DNA of 64,000 nucleotides, taken from Tanypteryx hageni. Taxonomy: Eukaryota; Arthropoda; Insecta; Odonata; Petaluridae. Position numbers and translations under genes: made by a program. Below the pieces are notes generated by a model, which saw only the letters and a program-made list of their open reading frames with translations, made no database searches and had not been told where the DNA came from. The stretch covers positions 3,534,001-3,598,000 of the forward strand of contig CM054117.1 of NCBI GenBank assembly GCA_028673005.1, read 5' to 3'. This document shows, in pieces, positions 56,010 to 64,000 of this stretch (positions within the stretch are counted from its first letter, which is position 1; every line of letters starts with the position of its first letter).

Positions 56010-56138
56010 CTTAAGGAAATGAAAAGGTAGTGATGAGGGTGGCAACAAGGTGTTGAAGGAAGCCCAGCGGACACTTACCAAGTCGGAGACCAAGTTGGCA
56101 GGCTGCAACACAAAAACAAAAAACACGCAAGCTTATCG
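56010..56138 (-). mobile_element. Penelope-like element, distal part beyond the P insertion
   Basis: On the minus strand this continues the Penelope-like element from 59616. It reads GATAAGCTTGCG, TTTTTTGTTTTTGTGTTGCAG, then 24 bases and GTAAGTG. The pyrimidine tract with CAG followed shortly by GTAAGTG looks like a pair of splice sites around a micro-exon. Whether it acts as such is unknown. Confidence 0.55.
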
Positions 56139-56147
56139 GGCCTATGC

Positions 56148-59100
56148 AAGGCCGTCTCGAAATACAGGCCTGCTACTAGGATTTGTGACGTCACGCGAGT
56201 GATCTGACTAAGCGGGAATATGGCGGCACGATCATCCAAATATACTACATATTCTAGCGTTTATCACAACACATACGTATATATTGTGATAAACGCTGAA
56301 ATTTACCAGAAGTCTTTAATTATTTTCAGAACACAGGATAAAAACTGATTAATAATTTCGTAAATAAAAATCACAAAAATAAGCAATGAGTGTACTTAAC
56401 TTACGTTTAGTGCCACTCTTTTCCCTCTTTATTGCGTCAGTTTTATTTTTACAATAGTTATTCAGTAAAATATTGCTCATGGTTTCAACACAAATTTTTA
56501 CCAGTTTTTTAATTGGCACTCCACAACTACAAACACTTGACATATCTAGGCACATATTTTCCATTTTGAACATCGACAAATTTACCAACATTTTTTTTTA
56601 TTGTTACAATCAATAAATTTCGTTTCGTATTCCTCACTTATTTACAATGCAAAAACACCAAATGTAATAAGACAAATATCCACAACAAATTTCGAAGGCG
56701 ACATTAGCCCTGCACCATATAAAAACTCCAAATATTCGGAATATCCCTCACATTGCATCTCTACAACCATTTCTCTATCAATGCAGAACACTGATTTGCA
56801 TTCACAACAATTAATTTTCTTCTTTATCTGTTTGGAAACATAACCAGCTATGAACACCATCACTTGCATTGAGTCCTCAGATGGTGTGTCACCCTCTTTC
56901 ATAAGAATATCAGAAAAAAAATCTGGAAATTCTTCATCATTTACATCATCAGAGCACTGAACCAAAAATTTTTTTAATGGTAACTCACCAAGCATAGCAG
57001 ATTTCATTTTTAGAATACTAATGATTTTCAGTTTTTTTTTAGTTTCTAATACTTGCTTTATACCAACACTATAGTTCCCACCATTCATGCTGCGATATTG
57101 GCCAAACCTGGATTCCAGCTGATCAGTCTGGAATTTCCCCAATAGAACATATTTAGCAGGAAAATTAAGAAGCAAATGGCAGGAGATATCTATCAAACAT
57201 TGGCTGGTATGCCTCAGTGCTATATATGTATCATTAGACAATTTTCCAAGACAAGAAGATCCCAGATGGGATTCCTTGGCATGCCACTCATCTAACCACA
57301 AACAAAACTTTTTAAGAAATTCTAAACTTGAATCATCAACACTGTGAATTGGATGGCAAAATGTTTCTCTTAAGTGAACACCTTTGAAAGGATGTTTGAC
57401 ATTCACTATTTTCCACCAGCACAATATAATCTCCATAAAGCTTTTTGTTTCAAGGAAACCATCCCCAAATTCACTTGAAAAATGTTCCAAAGCAGCCATA
57501 TTCTTTTCATCAAAAAACTTAACTGTAGCATTTACATTCTGCCTTTCCAAAGGGGATGGATATAAAACTTTCTGAGATAAGGCAGGAGCAGTTTTTATAT
57601 TTTCACCCAACTCTTTATTATAAATCATTTTAAGATGTTGCACAGTTGGCTTCAATAACTGAGTGGCATCATTAAAAGATGGAACATAAAATGTTTGATT
57701 TGTTTTCCACTGATTAAGCCAGTTATTTCTAATCGATTTCAAAAGGTGGACAGTGTCAAATACAATGAATACCTTATGATCCTTATCCATAGGATTTACA
57801 AAACTTGTACCTAAAGTCCCTCCACACAACATCTGAAACATGGTTCTATTTACTCTATTATTATCTGAGATTAATGATACAATTCTATAACCAATCTTGC
57901 CCACAATCTGCAACACTTCTGTTACCAATTCCTTTAAATGGTGTGCTGTAAGTTTTTTTACAGGATAGACAGCATTTACATCCTTATTTTTAGAAAGCAC
58001 AGATGACAGCATAAAGCACTGAAGTGTTGTTGCTTCACCTTGATTGTCAGATGCTTTGCCCAAAACTTTCCCTCCAACATAAGACAGGCCTGGCTTCACA
58101 TAAATTTCATCTAACATGATAGAGATAAGGTTCTCACTAGCATCAAGCAGTTTGAATTTTTCAGATAAATAACTTACATGTGCATTGTTTTTCCCAACTT
58201 TTCCAACCCCCAAGTTTGAACCCAATTGTCTCATGCAAGAAACAGATGGAAGAAGAATGACTTTTGACTGGCAGATGAAATTGTAAGCAGCTGGATAACA
58301 AAAATAAACAGTGCAGCACCAGACTAAAAAAGGGGAAGAATATCTCGGCTTTTTAGAATTTAAAAGCTGCAATTGTTCTATACAAAATTTCAAATTGGAA
58401 TTTTTATCTGAAAACTCTTCCTCAGATGAAATTAATAACTGTAAAGCCATTTCAATCTTTGTAGATGCATCATTAAGTTCATATGAAAATAAATGACTCA
58501 GCAAAGACTCAAATTTTGTCCACCTATCACATAAGGAAGATTTCCCCAAAACCCAGTCTAATTTCATTTTAGGCAGACGAACGTTATTATGCCAAACAGA
58601 TGCACTTAAATCATGAAAAAATTTAACACTTAAAATTATTTTAGGATAATCAACGAAACACATTTTTCCTAAAATTAAGCAATCACTTTCATTAAGGACT
58701 AACCAACCTGAAGTTAAACGCATTTTATAGCCATTCTGTAAACATGCAAATGACTTAATGGTGTCTTCTTCACACCACTGGCTAAATTTCCTTTCTTCAG
58801 CCAGTTTTGCTTCAGCTACCCTGTCTTCTGGGCGTCGTCTGGGTTGACTTGGTTCTGAAAATAAATATGATTGCTGACCTTCGAAAATTGTAGGGTAAGC
58901 ATCATTCTTCAAAGCTAAGTGTTTCCTAGGAACAAGAAGCTCACTGCCATCATCCCGTTTCATCCTGTCTTCGCGAATAACAAAGTTCTCCGAAAAATGT
59001 TTTACACAAACAACAGCTGTGTTACTAGGACTGAAGTCCTTTCTATGGATGTTGTGTAACCACTTGGCTCTTCGCACTGGATCTTTCGGAAAAGAGAAGC

Positions 59101-59615
59101 AAGGAGTATAAGCCTGTCCATCATAGTTAGACTTACATCCAGGCACACAGCATTTCCTTCCCATCGGAAATTTTGAGCAAATACTACATTATTCTTTTTC
59201 AACTCTTAAATGTCCTTAAAAATATTACATTAAGCATATATAATATACATTATATTAATCATATTCTAATTATATTATGCATCCACGCAAAAATCAAAAA
59301 GAGAAACATCTAGTCAACGGAATCAAATTCAAATAATATTAACTTAAATTACTTACCGTTCAGTATTTATTCCTTAATTGTAATTCTTCTCGAACTGGTG
59401 TCCAATATGAATCCAAAAACAGGAACAACTTACAACTTTTCACAGTAAACCACCAAAATTACCTTAAACACACCACTTAGCTACACGTGTTCTCCTTCAA
59501 AAGGCTTTGAAAGCATTGGTGAAACAAATGCGAGTCTGCTTGCGTTCAGATTTCTCTCGTGACGTCAGCGGGCTTTTGAGCCGCCAGTGGCAGGCCTGTA
59601 CTTCGAGACGGCCTT
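56148..59615 (-). mobile_element. P element, 3468 bp, structurally intact
   Basis: The left end AAGGCCGTCTCGAAATACAG and the inverse of the right end (AAGGCCGTCTCGAAGTACAG) agree for 13 bp, and again for CAGGCCTGC after one mismatch. A second, inner inverted block centres on TGACGTCA (56186-56194 and 59560-59567) with CTCGCGTGACGTCA against CTCTCGTGACGTCA. The flanks repeat GGCCTATGC (56139-56147 and 59616-59624), consistent with the 8-bp GC-rich target duplication of P elements. It encodes an uninterrupted transposase. Confidence 0.95.
56642..59164 (-). CDS. P-element transposase with THAP domain
   Basis: 840 codons from ATG 59164, no stop or shift. Residues 1-94 form a THAP zinc finger: Cys5, Cys10, Trp35, Cys53, His56 and the closing AYPTIF at 89-94. 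This would bind the element ends. The RNase H-like core follows: IMLDEIYVKPGL and SLISDNNRVNR are candidate acidic positions. FIVFDTVHLLKSIRNNWL opens the GTP-binding-type insertion typical of P/THAP9. QLESRFGQYRSMNGGNYS supplies the late Glu and the conserved GQYR. The length fits THAP9 and P transposases (roughly 750-900). I see no intron signal that must be removed. The predicted role is cut-and-paste transposition in the nucleus. It is the best candidate in this window for a recently active element. Confidence 0.93.
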   Translation of the reverse strand: MGRKCCVPGCKSNYDGQAYTPCFSFPKDPVRRAKWLHNIHRKDFSPSNTAVVCVKHFSENFVIREDRMKRDDGSELLVPRKHLALKNDAYPTIFEGQQSYLFSEPSQPRRRPEDRVAEAKLAEERKFSQWCEEDTIKSFACLQNGYKMRLTSGWLVLNESDCLILGKMCFVDYPKIILSVKFFHDLSASVWHNNVRLPKMKLDWVLGKSSLCDRWTKFESLLSHLFSYELNDASTKIEMALQLLISSEEEFSDKNSNLKFCIEQLQLLNSKKPRYSSPFLVWCCTVYFCYPAAYNFICQSKVILLPSVSCMRQLGSNLGVGKVGKNNAHVSYLSEKFKLLDASENLISIMLDEIYVKPGLSYVGGKVLGKASDNQGEATTLQCFMLSSVLSKNKDVNAVYPVKKLTAHHLKELVTEVLQIVGKIGYRIVSLISDNNRVNRTMFQMLCGGTLGTSFVNPMDKDHKVFIVFDTVHLLKSIRNNWLNQWKTNQTFYVPSFNDATQLLKPTVQHLKMIYNKELGENIKTAPALSQKVLYPSPLERQNVNATVKFFDEKNMAALEHFSSEFGDGFLETKSFMEIILCWWKIVNVKHPFKGVHLRETFCHPIHSVDDSSLEFLKKFCLWLDEWHAKESHLGSSCLGKLSNDTYIALRHTSQCLIDISCHLLLNFPAKYVLLGKFQTDQLESRFGQYRSMNGGNYSVGIKQVLETKKKLKIISILKMKSAMLGELPLKKFLVQCSDDVNDEEFPDFFSDILMKEGDTPSEDSMQVMVFIAGYVSKQIKKKINCCECKSVFCIDREMVVEMQCEGYSEYLEFLYGAGLMSPSKFVVDICLITFGVFAL

Positions 59616-60290
59616 GGCCTATGCCCTTCTTCAGCGATAGAGTAACTGAGAGTGACACACTGGGCGGGGAATGACAGGGTGATGTGGGGAGGTTCATGAT
59701 CGGAGGAGGCGGGGAGTAGGAAGGGTGGATAGCCAATAAGGAGGGAGTGTGGTGAGGTAAAGTGCGAATAGCTACAAAGTAATAGAGGAGACATTGTAAG
59801 GAGGCTAATAGGGTTAGCGGAGGTTGAGGCCAGGCGGGGAGAAAGAGTCAAGAAGATGTATATGGGCTAGTTCCCAATGACGGAGAAGGGTGGCAGGAGT
59901 GTCATTGGGTAAGGCGCGAATAACCCTTACATTGTAGCAACTATTGAAGGGGACATTGTGGGCATTGGCGTGTAATGCAACTGGGAGGGGGCGTCTGAGA
60001 AAAACACTATTCCGGTGACCGTTCTTACGGATGTTTAACGGATTGCTGGTGAGGCCTACGTAAAACGTGGGACATAGGGTGCAGGTAAGGAGGTAAATGA
60101 CGTTACGGGTGGTGCAGTTGCTTCTAGAGGTGAAAGGGTTGGTGATGTTGGTGGAGAGACTCAAGAAAGAAGATGAGGGTAGGTGGATAGGGCAAGTAAG
60201 GCAGCGAGGTTGGCCTGGATCGGTACTTGGATTTTTAATATTCCATGCTTGAAAAAAGGAGTTAGCAAGAGTATTTTGAAGCATAATAAG
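59616..60290 (-). mobile_element. Penelope-like element, 3' part, target of the P insertion
   Basis: Contains the GIY-YIG frame (59814-60284) and a Pro/Ser-rich 3' stretch. Its end CTGAAGAAGGGCATA is joined across the P element to GGCCGATAAGC at 56138. Upstream it is truncated at about 60290, so the reverse transcriptase is missing. Confidence 0.75.
59814..60284 (-). pseudogene. Penelope-like GIY-YIG endonuclease domain
   Basis: A 156-codon frame. PRCLTCPIHL is the Cys-rich lead typical of arthropod Penelope-like elements. NCTTRNVIYLLTCTLCPTFY then VGLTSNPLNIRKNGHR is the GIY-YIG core, with the Arg and His in place. HWELAHIHLLDSFSPPGLN holds the late Glu region (E in WELAHI). The frame ends naturally after GLNLR. 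It is only the C-terminal domain of a normally larger reverse transcriptase/endonuclease protein, so it is a 5'-truncated copy, though the domain itself is undamaged. Confidence 0.85.
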
Positions 60291-60933
60291 AATATATTTT
60301 CAGGGCACATTTTCTTAATAAGGAATTTTCATCAACTAAATTCCAAACGTTTTCATCATTCTGCTGTGATTTATTATCATTTATTATTATTATTATCATT
60401 CTGTATATTTATTATTTACAATTCTACGTCTTCGGTGTTAATGATGTTAAAGTAGGTAGCAATAATAACAAACCTATCACTGTCCATAAAATTGAAGGGA
60501 TTAACCAAGAATGTCACAATTGGTCTGTTTAGCTAATCTTCTCTTTTTGGCCAGCGGGCGACTGGTAAATGTCTCGCGGGCGCCACGGCGCCCCTGATCG
60601 CCGCGTTGCCGACCTCTGATCTAGGACCTTCAAAACATGGCAGAGAGGAAACTCATTCACATGAAGCATGCATAGCAGCCATTGTAGAGTTCTGTTAACG
60701 ACCTGCTCCATCAGGCGAATCACTCCGTTGTCAACCCCTGTATTTACATTAGAATCCATCACAACCGATTGCAACAAGCCGGTCTGTGGTTATATTGTTT
60801 CTTTGTAGGTACTCAGTAATGCTCCTTTTTATATTGGCAGCATTGGGTCTTCCATTTACAGTAGTATGTCCTACGTATATAGAAGCAGATTCTTACAACA
60901 TAGTAATGTGCTATTCCATTTTAATGTTCCTAT
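60291..60933. other. Intergenic, with a hAT terminal relic
   Basis: Short ATT-rich microsatellite at 60375-60400. A hAT terminus is at 60540-60626. Otherwise nothing recognised. Confidence 0.4.
60540..60626. mobile_element. hAT-type terminal fragment, second copy
   Basis: TCTCTTTTTGGCCAGCGGGCGACTGG...CGCGGGCGCCACGGCGCCC...CGCGTTGCCGACCTCTG matches 13376-13455. The opposite end is missing here too. Confidence 0.65.
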
Positions 60934-63845
60934 TAGAGGCCTGCATACCCGCTGTTTGCCCGACCCGACCCGCGGGTACCCGCAGCGAAAGTTGCGGGTC
61001 GGGTCGGGTATATGGTGCTTCCATGCGGGTTCGGACACAAAAGGCACCGGTACGGGTAAAGAGCGGGTACGAAAACTAGTTTTAATTCCAATTCAATTTG
61101 CCTCGCCAATTTAGGCACAGGAACTTTTCACACAACTTTTACTGCTAGTAAAATCCACCCTCGCGGTCAGAAGTAGCGTTATATAGGGAGATACCAATTT
61201 GCAATTTATGCAGGTAGGCAGATCGCAGGCTTTGTGTATCATGTGTCAAGAAAAGTGACTGACAAAAAACGATTCCTTTTATTATATAAATAGATACAAA
61301 GTTGAAATTAACAAACGATTGTCGATTACGTTTAGTAGTAGAGAATGTGGGGAGGGGGTGAGAAAGAGTGAAGGGGGGAATTATGTAGTACAATGTAATT
61401 ATGGCGGATTGGTTTGTGCGAGAACTCTCCCTTTTAACCAGTTGGTTTTGCCCATTCATGCAAGTAAATCAATCTTTGTGAATTCGCTTTTAAAGAGACG
61501 TGGTTACATATAAGGGTGCCTATTAGCATTTTTATATGTTATTTAACGTCCAAATATATAGTATTTTTTCGTCAAATAATCGCGGGTGAGTTGTATGGTT
61601 TTATACTTTGTTTGCAAGACAAAGGAACGACAGTTATTTTATAAAATTACGTTAGTAAGTTATATGTGATCTCGACGTTTGTGACAGAATATCAATCTAC
61701 AACATCCTTAAAAGGAACCAATATCAGCTGATTGAACGGTATGTAAAATTGTCAGTTATAAGTTAATGTATCTTTCAATTATAAATATGAATTTTAATCG
61801 AAAAATTACTTTTATCTGCTCTTCAGATTTGAACAATGAATACTGATCAGATTAGAAGGAGGCTTTTAAGGTTAGAGAACACTAAGAAGAAAAGAAAATA
61901 ACAAATAAAAAATTTGGGAAACCTTCTGTGAAATTTTAGATGAAAAGGGCGAACTGATTTCAATGACAATCGCTTGCAGTAGTTGTAAAAATGTTTAGCA
62001 TTATGATAATAGGAAGCTGGGAACATTAAGTTTATTGCAATACAAGTGTGAAAATAACAAAAAAGGCGTGCCTAAAATTACAAATTTTCTTGTGCCGAAA
62101 AAATGCGATTTACCAAAATTATCAGCTGAAAAGAAAAAAAAAGGTTTTATATGGCTGTGATGAACTTGTAGTTAGAGATTTGAGACCTTTTGAGATACTG
62201 TCAAGAGATGGGTTTAAAAATTTATTAGAAATGATAATAAAAATGAGTGCAAATCAAAAATGTTATTTTGACTTAGGAGATGCGCTACAACATCCAACAA
62301 CTATTTCGAGAAATCTTAATTCAGTGCCTCAGAAAGGTCGTGAAGAGCTAATTCAAGAAATAAAATCCTACATAGGTACAATAGGGGGTGGGATCACGTT
62401 GGACTTGTGGACAGATAACTACAAAAATGTCAGTTATTTAGGGATCACATTCCACTATGTAAAGAAAGCCTTGTTATGCAATCGTGTTCTGTGCACTAAA
62501 CATCTTGATTCTAACGAAAAGAAAACTGGGGAGTATACAAAAAATGAATTGTTCCTTATTTTAAAACAACACTGTGTCTATAGTAACTTGAAGGATACTC
62601 TTTTTGTCAATCACCGTGGAGCAAATATTAAAGCTGCTTTGAAATTTTTCAATAAAATTAATTGTGCAGCAAACTTAATAAATAATGTTGTAGATATTTC
62701 TATTTCTTCTAATGAAACATCACTTTCTTTAATTCAGAAGTGTAGAAAAGTTGTGAAATAATTTAAAAAGTCAGGCTTACAAGGTGCGCTGAAATCTACT
62801 TTGTAAGGAGACGTCAAGAATTCAATTCTTCGTGTGATCTCTTCAATACTTAAAAATTGAGAGGTAATATACAATATTTAATTGAAAAAAACATGAGTGA
62901 TATGATTTGTGAGGTTGAAATGAAAGATTTATTAGATTTAGTAGAATACCTTAATCCATTCCAGAAAGCATTGATTGAATTGGAAGGAGAAAAATATCCA
63001 ACAATATTTTTGGTTAACTTGTGGCATTTGAAAATAAACGATCATTTAGAAATAGGTTCAACGGAATCTAACATCTAAAACGTGTACGCTTGTAGAGCAA
63101 CCGATGAGAAGGTATAAAATGTCAGACACCTTAGTTCAGTTTATGGATACAGACACAGTAAATGATCACATTTCTCCAGATGAATTGACTTCATATATTA
63201 TGTTAAAACTAACTGACGGCATTACTAATAATTTTGATTTGATGAAGTGGTGGGATAAGCAAAAGAATTGCTTGCCAAGAGTAAGTATTTTAGCGAATCG
63301 TATTTTTTGCAATACCAGCGACCAGTGCTCCATCAGAGAGGTGTTTTTCATTGTCGGGACATGTTTTTAGTGAAAGAAGAGGCAGTTTAGTTCTCTCAAA
63401 TGTAGATGATCTCCTATTTTTAAATGGTCATTTTAAATCTCAGGGTACTATTAATTAATGTTTCCTTTTTTCAATTAAATTATTTTGTAAAATTTGTAAT
63501 TTTGTAAAAATAAATCGTAGATACTTCAGATACATTTTTTCGATCTTAAAAATGAATGTTTATGTACAATTGCATTTCATTTTAATTTATACAATATAAA
63601 TGACTGTGACTCAGAAAAAATATTTTCATCTTTTCACGATTTCTTGTTACGGATTTGTCTCGAGGACCAGACAGTTAAAAAATATGGATCGGGTGGGACA
63701 AGCAGGCCTTCTGTGTGGGTGCGAGCCTGCGGGCACGGGTCTGGTGCGGGTTAATATTCTGCGGGTACGGGTCGGGTACGGGTTAGTAGTCTGCGGGTAT
63801 GGGTCGGGTACGGGTGGAAAATATCATACCCGTGCAGGGCTCTAA
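60934..63845 (+). mobile_element. Hermes-like hAT element, 2912 bp, 8-bp target duplication
   Basis: The ends TAGAGGCCTGCATACCCG and CGTGCAGGGCTCTAA are near inverses. GTTCCTAT flanks both sides (60926-60933 and 63846-63853). Subterminal regions are packed with CGGGTA/GGGTCGGGT repeats (60958-61070 and 63690-63835). The transposase relic is on the plus strand. Confidence 0.93.
61836..63370 (+). pseudogene. Hermes-like hAT transposase pseudogene
   Basis: From ATG 61836. A BED finger is legible in pieces: IACSSCKNV, a stop near 61999, then HYDNRKLGTLSLLQYKC. After a shift in an A-run near 62133 the main frame has VVRDLRPFEILSRDGFKNLL, GGGITLDLWTDNYKNVSYLG (first catalytic Asp kept) and HLDSNEKKTGEYTKNEL. 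At the second Asp, the family's TDRGAN is NHRGANIKAAL here, so that residue is lost. Further stops and shifts follow (62759, 63076). The C-terminal dimerisation region is reduced to LPRVSILANRIFCNTSDQCS. It is inactive, but the layout is complete end to end. Confidence 0.88.
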
Positions 63846-63853
63846 GTTCCTAT

Positions 63854-64000
63854 AATATTTCTTTCCCTTTTTTATTTGAAAAAGTGTTCTGTATTTTCTT
63901 CCGCCAAAAATAGTGCTTCCAATATGTTTACGTCTCTGATTTCCTTCTCTCTTGTTTTCTTCCTCTCCTCTATGTATTCTCATCAAATAACCTAAGATAT
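63854..64000. other. Right edge of the window
   Basis: AT-rich. No feature recognised. Confidence 0.4.

Noticed and set aside
1..64000. CRISPR arrays, bacterial operons or prophage
   Set aside because: The sequence is eukaryotic. The only spaced repeats are satellites and minisatellites.

Overview
The window is eukaryotic and almost certainly arthropod: spliced host exons with GT/AG borders, a mostly AT-rich background, and a dense load of interspersed repeats (P, hAT, pogo/Tigger, Penelope-like, RTE-like and CR1/Jockey-like elements, tRNA-derived SINEs). Several protein fragments resemble families I know from insects and chelicerates. I cannot name the species. There are no operons, rRNA genes or CRISPR arrays, and I see no functional tRNA gene.

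Layout. 1-7946 is a satellite of a degenerate 6/12-bp unit, consensus near TCCACCTCGACC, arranged in higher-order copies of 2127 and 2102 bp plus a third cut off after about 1.0 kb, and later a 684-bp tandem pair. 7975-14230 is a mosaic of inverted repeats, a broken BED-type hAT transposase, a DDE fragment, a Penelope-like tail and tRNA-derived SINEs. 14230-17530 is non-coding with diverged tandem repeats and a 734-bp pogo-type MITE. 17613-17875 looks like a minus-strand host exon. 18233-23775 is a three-level nest: a long-inverted-repeat element, holding a pogo element (18692-23521), holding a hAT element (19319-22078) with a 666-codon transposase frame. 24094-25344 is a second pogo copy. 26309-28300 carries Tigger and tRNA-SINE remnants. 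28351-32615 is a hAT element with a perfect 8-bp target duplication, itself hit by a 270-bp MITE (30955-31224).

The clearest host gene starts at 35184. A GC-rich exon (35184-35905) splices in frame to 38943-39131 and to 44213-44267. The result is a 321-residue predicted type II membrane protein of unknown function with four ectodomain cysteines. Its second intron has been invaded: one RTE-like copy (41374-43670) lies inside the intron, and the last exon sits in the spacer between this copy and an inverted copy (46127-48327). The same spacer holds a decayed pseudogene of an arthropod family of unknown function (45030-46085).

49565-55985 contains a long-inverted-repeat element next to a near-full-length CR1/Jockey-type LINE (two in-frame stops). 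56148-59615 is the best-preserved mobile element: a P element with an uninterrupted 840-codon THAP transposase, terminal repeats and target duplication, inserted into a Penelope-like element that still encodes a GIY-YIG domain. 60934-63845 is a Hermes-like hAT with target duplication but a dead transposase.

Most of the content is selfish DNA at different stages of decay. Target duplications and shared mutations allow the order of many insertions to be read. Coordinates of repeat borders are by eye; borders fixed by target duplications are exact to within a base or two. Element family names come from remembered motifs, not from searches.
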